A stretch of DNA of 64,000 bases from Aquilaria yunnanensis. Taxonomy: Eukaryota > Streptophyta > Magnoliopsida > Malvales > Thymelaeaceae. A program made the translations under genes and the position numbers. The DNA is taken from assembly GCA_039654915.1 (NCBI GenBank), contig CM077593.1:60022501-60086500 (forward strand). Direction: 5' to 3'. This document shows, one piece after another, positions 10,501 through 21,807 of this stretch. The notes under the pieces are model-generated. The model saw only the letters and a list, made by a program, of their open reading frames with translations. It made no database searches and had not been told where the DNA came from. Each line of letters starts with the position of its first letter. Position 1 is the stretch's first letter.

Positions 10501-11339
10501 CCTGTTTTCTTTGAAAAGAAAGCCATTAACTTGGTAGAACTTCTCAAAGCAAACTTAGAACACTTAGAATAAATCTCACCGAAATCATCATCACTAGCAT
10601 ACAAATCCTTCAAGTGTTCAAAACCCAAAAATTTTGCATCTAAAGCCGAAAGTAAAGCATACCTTCTTGAAAGTGCATTCACCACTATATTATCCTTACC
10701 TTGCTTGTATTTGATAACATATGGGAATGACTCAATAAACTCTACCCATTTAGCATGCCTTCTATTCAACTTACCTTGCCCACTAAGAAACTTAAGGGGT
10801 TGGTGATCAGTGTGAATCACAAACTCTCTTGGCCACAAATAATGTTGCCAAGTCTCCAAAGCTCTTACCAAAGCATAGAGCTCCTTGTCATATGTGGGAT
10901 AGTTCAAGCTAGCACCATTCAACTTCTCACTAAAGTATGCAATGGGGCGGCCTCCTTGCATCAACATAGCTCCAATGCCTATACCTGAAGCATCACACTC
11001 AACTTCAAAAGTATTAGCAAAGTTAGGCAAAGCTAAAAGTGGTGCATGGCATAACTTGTCTTTTAACAACCCGAAAGCATCTTCTTGAGCTTTTCCCCAC
11101 TTAAATCCCACATTCTTCTTTATAACTTCAGTTAGAGGTGCAGCAATAGTAGAAAAATTTCTAACAAACCTCCTATAGAAGCTAGCTAACCCATGGAATG
11201 ATCTCACCTCAGTAATGGATGTTGGCGTCGGCCATTCTTGTATGGCTCTCACCTTCTCTTGATCTACCTCAATTCCATGTGAACTCACAACAAATCCAAG
11301 GAAAACAACTTTGTCAACACAAAAAGAGCACTTCTTCAA
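10476..11339 (-). pseudogene. E1 reverse-transcriptase thumb and RNase H
   Basis: Continues the reverse transcriptase after an in-frame TAG at 11349. Residues include [16 protein letters not shown] and [12 protein letters not shown], then RNase H with Asp in [14 protein letters not shown], Glu in [12 protein letters not shown] and Asp in [11 protein letters not shown]. Near 10530 the frame shifts. The next frame continues with FYQVNGFLF and the integrase zinc finger. The domain degrades RNA in the RNA-DNA hybrid during cDNA synthesis. Confidence 0.88.
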
Positions 11340-11348
11340 GTTAGCATA

Positions 11349-11951
11349 CTACTTTTGTCCTCTTAAGGTGCTTAGTACTTGTGTGAGGTGTCCAACATGC
11401 TCTTCTAAGTTCTTGCTATATACTAGGATATCATCAAAGTACACAACAACAAACTTTCCAATGAAGTCACGCAAGACATGATTCATAAGTCTCATGAAAG
11501 TACTAGGAGCATTAGTTAGTCCAAAAGGCATAACTAACCATTCATAAAGTCCAAACTTGGTTTTGAAAGCAGTTTTCCATTCATCCCCTTCCCTCATTCT
11601 AATTTGATGGTACCCACTTTTTAAATCAATCTTTGAAAACAAAGTAGAACCATGCAACTCATCAACCATATCATCAAGTCTAGGAATAGGATGTCTATAC
11701 TTTACAGTGATCTTGTTGACAGGCCTACAATCCATGCACATGCGCCATGAGCCATCCTCCTTTGGCACCAAAAGTACAGGCACAGCACAAGGACTCAAAC
11801 TTTCCCTCACAAGGCCTTTGTCCAACAACTCCTTTACTTGCTTCTCAATCTCTTTAGTCTCCTCGGGATTGGTTCTACAGGCTGGCCTATTTGGAATTGG
11901 TGCTCCCAGGACTAGGTCTATTTGATGCTCAATGCCTCTAATTGGAGGCAA
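11349..11951 (-). pseudogene. E1 reverse transcriptase, palm and fingers
   Basis: Shows [56 protein letters not shown] and the catalytic [11 protein letters not shown]. The wording of these blocks is close to CRM and other chromoviruses. It is separated from the upstream protease-linker by a one-base frameshift near 11945 and from its own C-terminal part by TAG at 11349. Confidence 0.92.
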
Positions 11952-12664
11952 ACCCTCGGATCTTCAGGGAAAACATCTTCAAAGTCCTGCAACAAAGACA
12001 CAACAACACTAGGAAGATGTGTTAGATCATTGACAACAAGTAAAGATTCTTTGTAAATTAAAAGAAGCACTGGTCTTTGTGCTTGAATGGCTTTCCTCAC
12101 ATCACTCATTTTAGCAATATAGCACTCTTTTTTGCCACTCAACTTCCTCTCATTCTTTTCTCTCGGGAACTCTCCACTCTTGTTCCCCTCATGGTCACTC
12201 ACCTCACTTGTTCTCTCATTTTGTCTCTCGGCTTTCCCCTCTTCACTCTTGCCCTCAACTTTCCCCTCATTTATTTTTCTCTCAACCTTACTTTGAAGTT
12301 TCCTTTGATCCTCCAAAACTTGTTGTGGTGAAAGTGGACTAAGTGTAACCGGCCTTCCTTCATGGACAAATGAGTACAAGTTTTTCTCTCCATCATGTAT
12401 GACTTTCCTGTCAAATTGCCACGGCCTTCCAAGCAAAATATGGAAAGCATGCATAGGAACAACATCACAAAGAACTTGATCATGGTAAGTACCAATCTTA
12501 AATTGAACCGAAACTTGTTTTACCACTTTTACCTCCCCGGCATCATTCAACCATTGAAGCTTATATGGTTGTGGGTGTTTTTGTGTTGGAAGCTTCAATT
12601 TCTCCACCATGGTTGAACTTGCTACATTGGTGCAACTTCCTCCATCAACAATGAGGCTGCACAC
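11918..12664 (-). pseudogene. E1 aspartic protease and linker
   Basis: The active-site motif SLIVDGGSCTNVAS opens the frame, with HILLGRPWQFDRK about 80 residues on, the usual second protease landmark. A Lys/Glu-rich linker (EGKVEGKSEEGKAERQNE) leads to [10 protein letters not shown], which normally runs straight into the reverse transcriptase. A lost base joins it to the wrong frame at both ends. Confidence 0.88.
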
Positions 12665-13860
12665 TGATCTTTAATTCGGCATCTAGTGTGAAAGATGCAC
12701 TCCCTTTGATTGGCCTCCTCCTTGGCTTGCACACTTAGAGCTCTCCTAGCAACAAAAGCAAAGTCACCCTCCTCGGGCTCAAGTGTGTCTTGCTCATCCT
12801 CCTCCAATGGTGGGGTCTCCTCCATGGCATCCTCCTCCTCGGATGTGATCTCACCATCATCTTTGAGAATCATTACCTTTTTGTTAGGACAATTTCTCAT
12901 GTAATGCCCCTTGCCTCTACACTTGAAGCACTCAATCTCCCTTGACTTTGGCACATCTTTGGGTGGCACCTTGGGTTTGTCTTGTTGAGGCTGAGACATG
13001 CTTCCCTTGGTAGCCTCCATTCTTGGCTTTGGTGCCTCCTTGCTCCATGTTCCCCTCCATGTGGAACTCCCTCCTTGAGCCATCTTGGATGCCTTAGACC
13101 TCTTGATGATTCTTTCGGCCTTGGTGGCATGGTGAAGCAAATCCTCCATGTTGACATATGGCACCATCTCCACTTTGTTGGAAATCTCATGGTTAAGGCC
13201 ATTGATTAATCTAGCAATGGTAGCCTCCTCATCCTCAATGATATTGGCTCGGGTTAGTGTCATCTCCAAGTCCTTGTGATAGTCCTCCACACTCCTTTGG
13301 CCTTGCACAAGCCTTTGAAGTTTGAGGTGTTGATCTCTATAGTAGTAACTTGGGACAAATCTCCTTCTCATCATGGCTTTAAGATCTCTCCATGTATTGA
13401 TGGGTTCCTCCTCATTCCTCCTCCTAGAAGTGACAACCTGGTTCCACCATACAAGAGCATAATCAGTGAATTCAATAGTAGCCAATTTAACTTTCTTTTC
13501 CTCAGAATAGTGATGGCACTCAAACACCATCTCAATCTTTTGCTCCCACTCCCAATATGCATCCGGATCATTCCTCCCTTGAAAAGGTGGAATGGACAAT
13601 TTGATGGAGCTGAGATTGTTGTCCTCCCTTGGCTTCCCCCTCCTTGGAAGCCCATGGTCATGCCAATGCCCTTCTTCCTCCTCGGGTTCTTCTCTCCTTG
13701 GACCTCTCCTTGGTTCCTAGATGGGATTTGGTCTCCTTGGCAACCTCAAGTCAATGTCTTCAATCCTCCCAACAAGCCTATTGAGAGTTTCTTGAAGCTC
13801 TCTCATGGTTGGCTCATCATTGTGTCTCACTTCCATCCTCCTATCCTCCTGGCCCTCCAT
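12622..13860 (-). pseudogene. E1 gag with CCHC zinc knuckle
   Basis: I chose the ATG at 13860 because the frame reads MEGQEDRRMEVRHNDEPTM with gag-like charge. A TAG at 13717-13719 interrupts it. The rest is open: PPFQGRNDPDAYWEWEQKIE, YALVWWNQVV, FVPSYYYRDQHLKLQ and RSVEDYHKDLE, typical of chromovirus gag. The knuckle ECFKCRGKGHYMRNCP binds RNA. A one-base frameshift at about 12650 separates it from the protease. Confidence 0.9.
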
Positions 13861-14752
13861 ACTCCTGAAAATTCAAAGATCCTCACAAACACTCACCTCA
13901 TGTGTTTCACTCAAAACATGAACACTCAAACACTCAATTTGTTAGTGAGATATTGCTATTCAAAGAGTTCTCAAAAGTTCTAAGAAAACTATCCTCAAAG
14001 CACACAAGAAAGCTTGAATTTTTGAAGAACTATTTTGACTCCAAAAGAGGTGGGCTAAACAAGCTTTAAAAGACTCTAGGAAGCCCTTGCAATTGATGAT
14101 TACAAGAACTACAAAGAAAGCTTTTTGGCTAAAAAACAATGGGATAGGTTTTGGGGCACAAAACTTTCAACACTTTGAGAAAACTTTTTTTTTTTTTTTG
14201 CAAGCTTTCTTCTTTCTTTTCTTTTTCTTTCTCTTCTTTCTTTTTTTCTCCTTCTTTTTTTTTCTTTTTTTCCTTGCTGTTTTGATGCTAAAACAACGTT
14301 CTGCTTGAGGTTCCTTGCTGCCAAAGACAAAAAGTCAGTTTTCAATTCGGCCAAAACAAGAAACTATGAAACTTGCACAATTTTGAAACAACTTTTGTTG
14401 TACCGAAACTTCCTCAACTTGGGTCCTTCTTTTTTTTGGTGTTTTCTTGACTCTAGGATGCTAGAAACAATGAAAACAAGAGAGATTAATAGGGCTGGAC
14501 ACGAAACAGAAAGATAAGAATTGAACAAGAACAAACGAATTGAAGCCGAGAACACTAGACAACACGGATTGACTTCTTTTTGTTATTTTTGTGATTTTCG
14601 GATTTGAACAAGGATGGAATAAAAAGGACAGACTTGAAACAAGAAGAAAAAGGATTAAAACAGAGAATTAAAATACGAATTTACTGAACAGAAATGAAAG
14701 AAAACCGAAGTGAAACAAGAACACAAAGATATGTCCTTAAATGGAACTTGTG
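13861..14752 (-). other. E1 5' leader, with long purine tract
   Basis: Untranslated leader between primer site and gag. The plus strand carries an almost pure T/C run at 14185-14280 (purine-rich in element RNA). The E2 leader keeps a shorter version at 17284-17340. No gene is seen here. Confidence 0.7.
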
Positions 14753-14764
14753 GCTCTGATACCA
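14753..14764 (-). other. E1 primer-binding site, initiator tRNA-Met type
   Basis: Minus strand TGGTATCAGAGC, two bases from the LTR end at 14767. Confidence 0.9.
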
Positions 14765-14766
14765 AC

Positions 14767-15752
14767 TGATGCGAACCCCGATGGTATAAAGACCATGAAA
14801 CGCGCCCAAGATGTGATTCAAGCTCCACAAGACATCAAAGAGACTAGGTTTAAAACCCCCACCCCTAATAAACCTATGATTAGAAACGAGAAGTATAGAA
14901 CTCCAAGAACACAAGCAAACTTGTGCACCAAGGCAGTCCACAAAGAACCAAAGAGAAAACCTCTCCAAAGAGCAATATTATTTTGAAATTTTTCTGTATG
15001 TTTACATCCAGAATATGTGCCTTTATATAGGCCTAAACTAGGGTTAAAAGCTGGGCAAAATTCGCAGCCTAAATCCCTTAGGAATCCTAGATACAAAGAC
15101 ATAGGAAATCCTAGTCAATCTAGGACTCTAATTCCTAGTTTGAACAAGTTTAATGAATGCAGCGTATGCCACTTGTCCAAAACGATTTAAAACTATTCCA
15201 TAGCCTAAATAACTTCCTAAATAATGTATCTAAATAGGATTTGAATGAAAATAAAATATAAATACAAGATTAAACCCAAAAACTCCCAAATAGCCTTTTT
15301 GGGCACATTTTGGGCACTTTAAGGTTCTCTCTTGTATCTTCAGCTCCAAGCTTGAATCTTTGAGTTCCAATGGCATGAATCTTCATCTTAGATTTGGTAA
15401 TGAAGGTCTGGAAAGTTAGAGCTCAAAAATCCAGCTTGTGGACACAAAATGAAATAAGAACACTTAAGGTGGCACAAATGGTGCACTTTGAGTGTTGCCC
15501 TTGATGTCGTTGTTTTGAGACTTGTCTAAGCACTCCATAATTGAGTACCAAGCATCTCCATCATTTCCATATGGTGTCTTGAAAGTTACAGCAGCTCCTT
15601 GTGAAGTTTCATGTCCATTCTCCATGAAGAAACTTGAAACAAAGCCTTGTAGTGCACTTGAGAGCTCCTTAGCTTTCTTCCTTGTCATAGGTCCACTAGA
15701 AACCTTCAATGGGTCCTTGCCTTCTCCATGTGTGCCTTCCTTGATCATATCA
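14767..15752 (-). repeat. E1 5' LTR (shared junction with E2)
   Basis: Begins TGATGCGAACCCC and ends GATCATATCA, 986 bp, TATA box at 15023-15029 (minus). It also encodes the CR-like C-terminal tail (15464-15748). To its right the sequence becomes E2 gag-protease linker, not a polypurine tract. So E2 does not use this LTR as its own 3' LTR in the normal way. Confidence 0.88.
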
Positions 15753-16925
15753 AAGAGTTTATTATGTAAGATGAAATTATGGTTTCTTTGTATGTCTTTC
15801 TCTCTTCACTCAACTTGGGTTCATTACACTCTTGTCGTCTTTCAACTCCGCACTCAATTTCTTCTCTCAGGAACTCTCCAGTCTTCTTCCCCTCATGTTC
15901 ACTCTTCCCACTTAATCTCTTAGTTGTTCTCTTGGCTTTCCCCTCTTCACTTTTGCTCTTAACTTTCCCCTCATTTTCTTTTCTCTCAAACTCACTTTGA
16001 GGCTTTCTTTGATCCTCCAAGACTTGTTATGGTGAAAGTGGGACAAACATGATCAACTTTTCTTGTTAAGGCTGAGACAAGCCTCCTATTGTGGCCTCCA
16101 CTTTTGGCTTCGATGCTTCTCTCACATCCCTGCTCAATGCTCCTCTCCATGTGGAAATTCCTCCTTGAGACATCTTGGACGCCTTTGCTCTCTTGATGAT
16201 CCTCTCAGCCTCAATGGCATGGTGAAGCAAGTCCTTCATATTGAAATAAGGCACCATTTCAACTTCATTGGTTATCTTATGGTTGAGACCATTGATGAAT
16301 CTAGCAATGGTGGTCTCTTCATCCTTAATGACATTGGCATGGGTTAGGGTCATCTCCAAGTCTTTGTGGTAGTCCTCCACACTCCTTTGGCCTTACACTA
16401 GCCTTTGAAGCTTGAGGCATTGATCTTTAGTGTAGTAGCTAGGAACAAATCTCCTCTGCACAAGGCTTTAAGGGCTCTCCATATGTGTATGGGCTCCTCC
16501 TTATTCCATCTACTAGAAGTAACATCCTAATTCCACTATACAAGAGCATAGTCAATGAACTTTTTGGTAGCCAATTTAACCTTTTTTTCCTCAGAATAAT
16601 GATGGCAATCAAACACCATCTCAATAGTTTGCTCCCATTCCTAATAGGCATCAGGATCACTCCTCCCTTAGAAGGATGGAATCGTATGCCTGATGGAGTT
16701 GAGATTGTTGTCCTCCCTTGGCTCCCTCCACATTGGAAGCCCATGGTCATGATAAACACTTTCTTCTTCCTTGGGTTTTTCTATCCTTAGACCTCTCCTT
16801 GGTTGCAAGATGGGATTAGATCTCTTTGGCAACCTAAACTCTATGTCCTTAACCCTCCCCACATGTCTATTGGGAGTTTCTTGAAGTTCCTTCATGGTTG
16901 GCTCCTCATTATGCCTCACTTCAAT
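15753..16925 (-). pseudogene. E2 gag and linker remnant
   Basis: Broken frames match E1 gag-linker: RSVEDYHKDLE-like text (EDYHKDLEMTLTHANVIKDE), NGLNHKITNEVEMVPY and a Lys/Glu-rich linker (KVKSKSEEGKAK). The zinc knuckle is lost by a deletion near 16050, where linker joins gag directly. Several stops follow upstream. No function is likely. Confidence 0.8.
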
Positions 16926-17780
16926 CCTCTTATCCTCCTAGCCCTCCATACTCCTAAAATCAAAGGTCCTTATACACTCACCACATGCGTTTTCACTCAA
17001 AAGCCAAGCACTCAAACACTCAATTTGTTAATGAAAATATTGCTATTAAAGGGTCCCCAAAAGTTCTAAGAAAACTTTCCTCAAAGCATACAAGAAAACT
17101 TGAATTCTTGAAAACAATTTTGACTCCAAAATAAAGGTGGGCTAAATAAGCTTTAATAGACTCTAGGAAGCCCTTGTAATAGATGATTACAAGAACCACA
17201 AAGAAAGGCTTTAGGCTCAAAAAATTGGTTTAGGGTTTGTGGGTACAAAAACCAAGTCACAATGTGCAAGCCTTGTTTGCAAATTTTTTTTTTCTTTCTT
17301 CTTCCTTTTTTTTTATTTTTTTTAAACCTATTTTTTCCCTTAATGTTTTGTTGCTACAACAATTTCTTCTTAAAGTTCCTTACTACCAAAGACAAAAAGT
17401 TAGTTTTCTTTTCATCCAAGACAAGAAACTATTGAAAACTTGCACAATTTGAAATAATTCTTTGATACTGAAACTTCCTGAACTTGGATCCTTCATTTTT
17501 TGGTGTTTTCTTGACATGAAAGAAAAGATAGGAAAAAAAAGAGAAAAAACAAATTAAAACTGAGAACACAAGGTAACACTAGTTTACTTATTTTTGTTGT
17601 TTTTGGTTGTTTTGATTGAAAACAAGGCTGGAAAAAGAACATAGACCCAAAACAAGAATAAAAAGGATTAAAAAAAAGAATTAAATCATGAAATTATTGA
17701 AAAAAATTGAAAGAAAAATGACAAGAAACAGGAACACAAAGATAAGTCCATCGGATGGAACTTGTGGCTCTAATACCAAC
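16926..17780 (-). other. E2 5' leader and degenerate primer site
   Basis: Parallels the E1 leader at 13861-14766. It keeps a T-rich block at 17284-17340 and a primer site TGGTATTAGAGC (minus, 17767-17778), one mismatch from the tRNA-iMet form. No gene is seen. Confidence 0.7.
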
Positions 17781-18772
17781 TGATGCGAACCCTTTTGGTA
17801 TAATGACCAGGAAATGTGCCTAAGATGTTTTCTAAGCTCCACAAGACACCAAAGAGATTAGATTTAAACTACTACCCCTAATCAACTCATGATTAGAAAG
17901 AAGAAGTATAAGAAAACCAAGAACACAAGCATTTGTGCACCAAGGTAGTCCTGAACGAACAAAAGAGAATTTCTCTTCAAAGTAGGAATATTATTTCCTC
18001 CAAAGGTTGTGTTTTACAAATAGAATATGTGCCTATTTATAGGCCAAAACTAGGGTCAAACACTAAACAAAATTCACAGCCGTAGTCACATAGGAAACCT
18101 AGGTACAAAAGACTTAAGAAAACCTAGTCAAACTAGGATTCCTACAACCTTTTAACACATGTTTAAGTTGTGTACCGAATTCCCTTTATCCTAAGTGACC
18201 TAAATTTCTTCCATAGCCTAAATAACATCCTAAATAATTTAAATAAATAGGAAAATAAAATAAAATATGTTACAACACAAGATTGGCCCTAAAAACCTCA
18301 AAATAGTCTTCTCGGGTGCAATTTAAGGGCTCTGTTGGTTTTTTTTACTTGTGTCTTCAACTTGAAACTTGAATAATTGAGTTCCATTGGTTGGAGACCT
18401 TCTTTTAGATGTTGAAAAGAGGTTTTGAAACTTTAGAGCTCAAAGATTCAAGTTGTGGAATGAAATTGACTTATGAACACTTCAAGGGGGCTTAAAAGGT
18501 GCTCTCGATGGGTGCCCTTGGTGTGCCTTGTTCTTTGACTTGTCTAGGCACTCTATAATTGAGCACCATGTCCTTAGGAATCATTTCCACATGATGTCTT
18601 GAATGTTCCAATAGCTCATTCTGAAAATCCACATTCATTCTCCATGAAAAAGCTTGAGACAAAAGCTTGAGGTGCACTAGTAAACTCCTTAGCATTCTTT
18701 CTTGTCATAGGTCCACTAGTTATATCCAATAAGTCCTTGTCATCCTTGGTTATGCCTTCTTTGATCATATCA
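17781..18772 (-). repeat. E2 5' LTR (992 bp)
   Basis: Begins TGATGCGAACCC and ends TTGATCATATCA, the same termini as the E1 LTRs. It includes a CR-like coding remnant at 18616-18804 with MIKEGITKDDKDLLDITSGP-like text. Visibly more divergent from the E1 LTRs than those are from each other. Confidence 0.85.
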
Positions 18773-19250
18773 CTTTCCGTATAGTTGGTGTTTTTTAAAC
18801 ACATCTAGCACGATTCTCAAGTGCTTTTCATGCTCCTCCTTATTTCTTGAGTACACTAGAATATCATCTACAAAATCACCACAAAGTGGTCTAAATATGG
18901 TCTAAATATCCTTTACATTAGGTCCATGAAGAAAGCTAGAGCACTAGTAAGCCCAAAGGGCAATGCTATATATTTAGAATGACCATATCTTGTTTTGAAA
19001 ATAACCTTAGGGATATTTGCTTCTTTATCTCTTAATTGGAGGTACCCTAATCTGAGATCAATCTTTAAGAAGACTATGGCTCCCTTCAGTTGATCAAATA
19101 AGTCTTCAACCCTAGGGAGAGGGTATTTGTTCTTCAAAGTCATAGCTTTGAGATTTTTATAGTCAATGCACAACCTAAGTGTTTTATCTTGCTTCTCCAC
19201 AAATAGCATTGGTGCCCCCTAAGGAGACACACTTCGCCTAATGAACCATT
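18773..19250 (-). pseudogene. F reverse transcriptase fragment
   Basis: Reads SVSP, then TAG where Trp is normal, then [46 protein letters not shown] and FVDDILVYSRNKEEHEKHL. The catalytic FVDD is present. The E2 LTR interrupts it just after HQLYGK. Non-functional. Confidence 0.85.
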
Positions 19251-19251
19251 T

Positions 19252-19890
19252 TTAAAGGAGTTTATCCAGTTGCTTTTTCAGCTCATTCATTTCAGGAATT
19301 ACCATCCCGTAGGGTCTAGCGGACACAAAAGTTGCTCCTGGAGTTAGTTTAATCTCAAACTCTATCTCCCTTAAGGGAGGTAAGCTCGATAGCTTGGAAG
19401 GAAATACTTCTATGAATTCTTTCAAAATAGGAATCTTGTCAAGCTCAGTCTTAGATTCTTTATCATTCAAGACTTTATACTCTTCCTTAGGAAATATAGG
19501 TATGTAATACATTACCTTTATTTGGCCAACATCACATTTTTTTGACTTTTCCAAAAAGTGTTCTATTGATCCTAGCAATATTAACTTCCAATCTTGGCAA
19601 TCTATGATAACATTATTTTTCACTAACCAGTTCATGCCCAATATCATGTCATAACTAGTTCTTTCTAGAATGGCCAAATTAGCCTTTAATTATAGCTTAT
19701 TTAGCCTAGTCACATAGTCTTTAACTATGTGACATGAAAACATCATTTTATTTCCTGCTATCATGATCATATACATTTGAGGTAATATTGTAACCTTTAA
19801 GTTTAATTCTCCTACTAAGTTCATTAAAATAATGGATATCGATGCACCTGTATCATAGAGACTGAAATAAGCCAATCATAAAGGTAAAGC
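19252..19890 (-). pseudogene. F aspartic protease and linker
   Basis: The protease motif YDTGASISIILMNLV is followed by a stop-broken stretch, then MILGMNWLVKNNV and LPPLREIEFEIKL, the usual lead into a Tekay reverse transcriptase. Two open pieces (19690-19875 and 19252-19677) are separated by stops. Confidence 0.83.
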
Positions 19891-20580
19891 TTACCTTTAA
19901 ATGCTTCCTTCCTGAGCTTGCCATACCTTATAGCCTCTTCACCGAGGCTAGCATCCTCTTTTCTCCTTGGTCCTTCAATTTGGTATACCCTCCCGGCTGG
20001 TGGTTGAACTTTAGCAAGTGTCGGTTGCCTTGGCCCTTTTTGTTTTTGCTATGTCATTACCATCCCTTTCCCTTTGCCTTGTTAGTTTTTTAGCGAAGGA
20101 GCCTCAAACTTGCCCAGTACATTTCTTTCTTCTTCCTTAACTGGGCAATCTCTAACCTAGTGGTCCTAAGAACCACACTTTAAACATCATCAAGTAAGTC
20201 TATAGCATGGTTTACATCCATGATATTTTCCACAGGTCTAGCGTTGAGGTCCAAACCTTTGTGCTTCTTTGGTTCTTTGCCCACGTCCACTTTTTCCAAT
20301 CTACTCTGGCTCTTTTTCTTTCACTTTGATGTCCCATAGTAGCCCCCTCAATGTTTCCTGCCATAGGATGCTAAAATTCCTACTCTAATGTCAAAGCCCT
20401 TTGAATAGCCTCATAATAAGTCTTGATACCAATAGCCTTTAGTGTCTGTCTCAGCTCAGGTCTTAGTCCCCTAATGAACATCTTAGTGCTCAACTCCTCT
20501 TGTTCATCATACTGCAGGGCAAACCTATGGAGACTATTGAACCTATTTTCACATTAATCTGACTGACATGTTTCATTGTT
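19891..20580 (-). pseudogene. F gag C-terminal half with zinc knuckle, stops
   Basis: The knuckle reads CGKYHGCKPCYR then CLKCGS and RDCP with stops between. Upstream is RFALQYDEQEELSTKMFIRG and a GIKTYYEAIQRALTLE helix, typical of Tekay gag. The conserved N-terminal gag half is missing at about 20580. Confidence 0.75.
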
Positions 20581-21807
20581 CCAGTAAATCAATCACAAGG
20601 TCATCCTTGGGCCCTGCCCAGAAAGCCAATGAGAACCAGTCTCACGGTGGTTGCAATTGGCCAGTTGTGTATGTGCGCAGATTAAAAGTCCATGAAACTA
20701 GTTGATTAACGTAGAATATGCAGGATGCATGCTCTTATGCTTTGACTTGGATTAAATGGAAATCATAAAAACATTCACTTGGCTGAGATTTTTTCCTAGA
20801 AAACAAGTTCAAATAGCCAAAGCATACAAAATCAAGATTTATATGGTTACTATTACACATAACAACCATGTGAGAGCTTTCAACATAAAGTAGACTAATG
20901 CTCCTCACCTAAGAGCAACCTTAGAGTATAGGACTCTGACATAGACAAGGGAGGTAACTTGGAGTACAAAAATATACAAGCCTCGACTGAGATATTCTAA
21001 AACTAACTCCCACCTTGGAGGTGAGTCCTAGTGGCGAGTCACAAAAGTCCTGTCCACATGCTGCTAGGCTTTGCAGCCAAGAAAACACTATAGTTAGCAT
21101 TGCTACTTAACCAACAAGTAACCCAAGTAGACTAAAATCACAAGGATTCTTAAATGAAATACCTACAACAAAAAACTATCGTAATACCCTCAACGGTTAT
21201 CTGGCCTAGTATCGTTAGAATCTGCAGAATATAAATAGTGAGTGAGAATCCAAGAATTCTCAGTAAGGGCCTTCACTTTACTTGCAAGAAAAGTTTCTAA
21301 AAGCCACACATATGTGAACATATATAGCTTATTGCAAGCTCATATAGCCTGAGTCTAGACATATGGGCATAAATCTCAGTCCCTTGTGACCTTTCCTCAA
21401 CCTAGTCCTTTAAGTACAAGGGGGAGACTTGTGCTTTAGTAAGCATAGCTTACTAGCCTAACCAATGATAAATCACTAGTTGAAACTCCCTTATGTTGTA
21501 CAGGGGCTCTGTGGTAGGACTACTATCGACTAGGTCATATAGACCCACTAGGTGCACTAAGATTTCACATCACAACCTTGTGGCTAATTGCATGGCTAAG
21601 TCACCGATGGTCCTAAACCTTTCACCTAAGCTAGTGATACTTAGTTGTGATACTTTCTTATCTAGTTTTCTTGATTATGGTGAAAGTAACCATGAAAAGA
21701 CAAGAAAAATCCTAGGTCTCAAAGAAGTTTCGGAAGCCTCAGAGTAGGCCTGGAATACTTAGACCCTTACATACCCTAAGAACCCCAGTGAGACTTCCCC
21801 TCGAAAG

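Larger units (their letters stand above)
8400..15752 (-). mobile_element. CRM-like chromovirus E1, full length, two 986-bp LTRs
   Basis: LTRs at 8400-9385 and 14767-15752 are equal in length. I count about 22 differences between them by eye (about 2 percent), so this is one of the younger insertions. Internal order on the minus strand is primer site, leader, gag with CCHC knuckle, protease, reverse transcriptase, RNase H, integrase. The coding frame continues into the left LTR, a property described for the CRM lineage. The reverse transcriptase with [20 protein letters not shown] and the protease IVDGGSCTNVAS also fit CRM. The flanks do not match: CTTAC on the left, AAGAG on the right. So E1 is not a simple insertion (see findings). 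It carries three in-frame stops and at least three frameshifts. Confidence 0.88.
15753..18772 (-). mobile_element. E2: internally truncated CRM-like relative with one LTR
   Basis: Holds only a gag-linker segment, leader, degenerate primer site and the LTR at 17781-18772. Reverse transcriptase, RNase H, integrase and the left LTR are missing. Divergence from E1 is much greater than between the E1 LTRs, so it is an older copy or different subfamily. Its right flank is CTTTC inside the reverse transcriptase of element F. Confidence 0.8.
18773..20580 (-). mobile_element. Element F: truncated Tekay-like chromovirus internal region
   Basis: Minus-strand order is gag C-terminal half, zinc knuckle, protease, reverse transcriptase. 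The reverse transcriptase is cut after HQLYGK by the E2 LTR at 18772. RNase H, integrase and 3' LTR are absent. The gag N-terminus and primer site are also absent: the gag frame meets LTR-like sequence near 20580. Sequence style matches element A. Confidence 0.78.
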
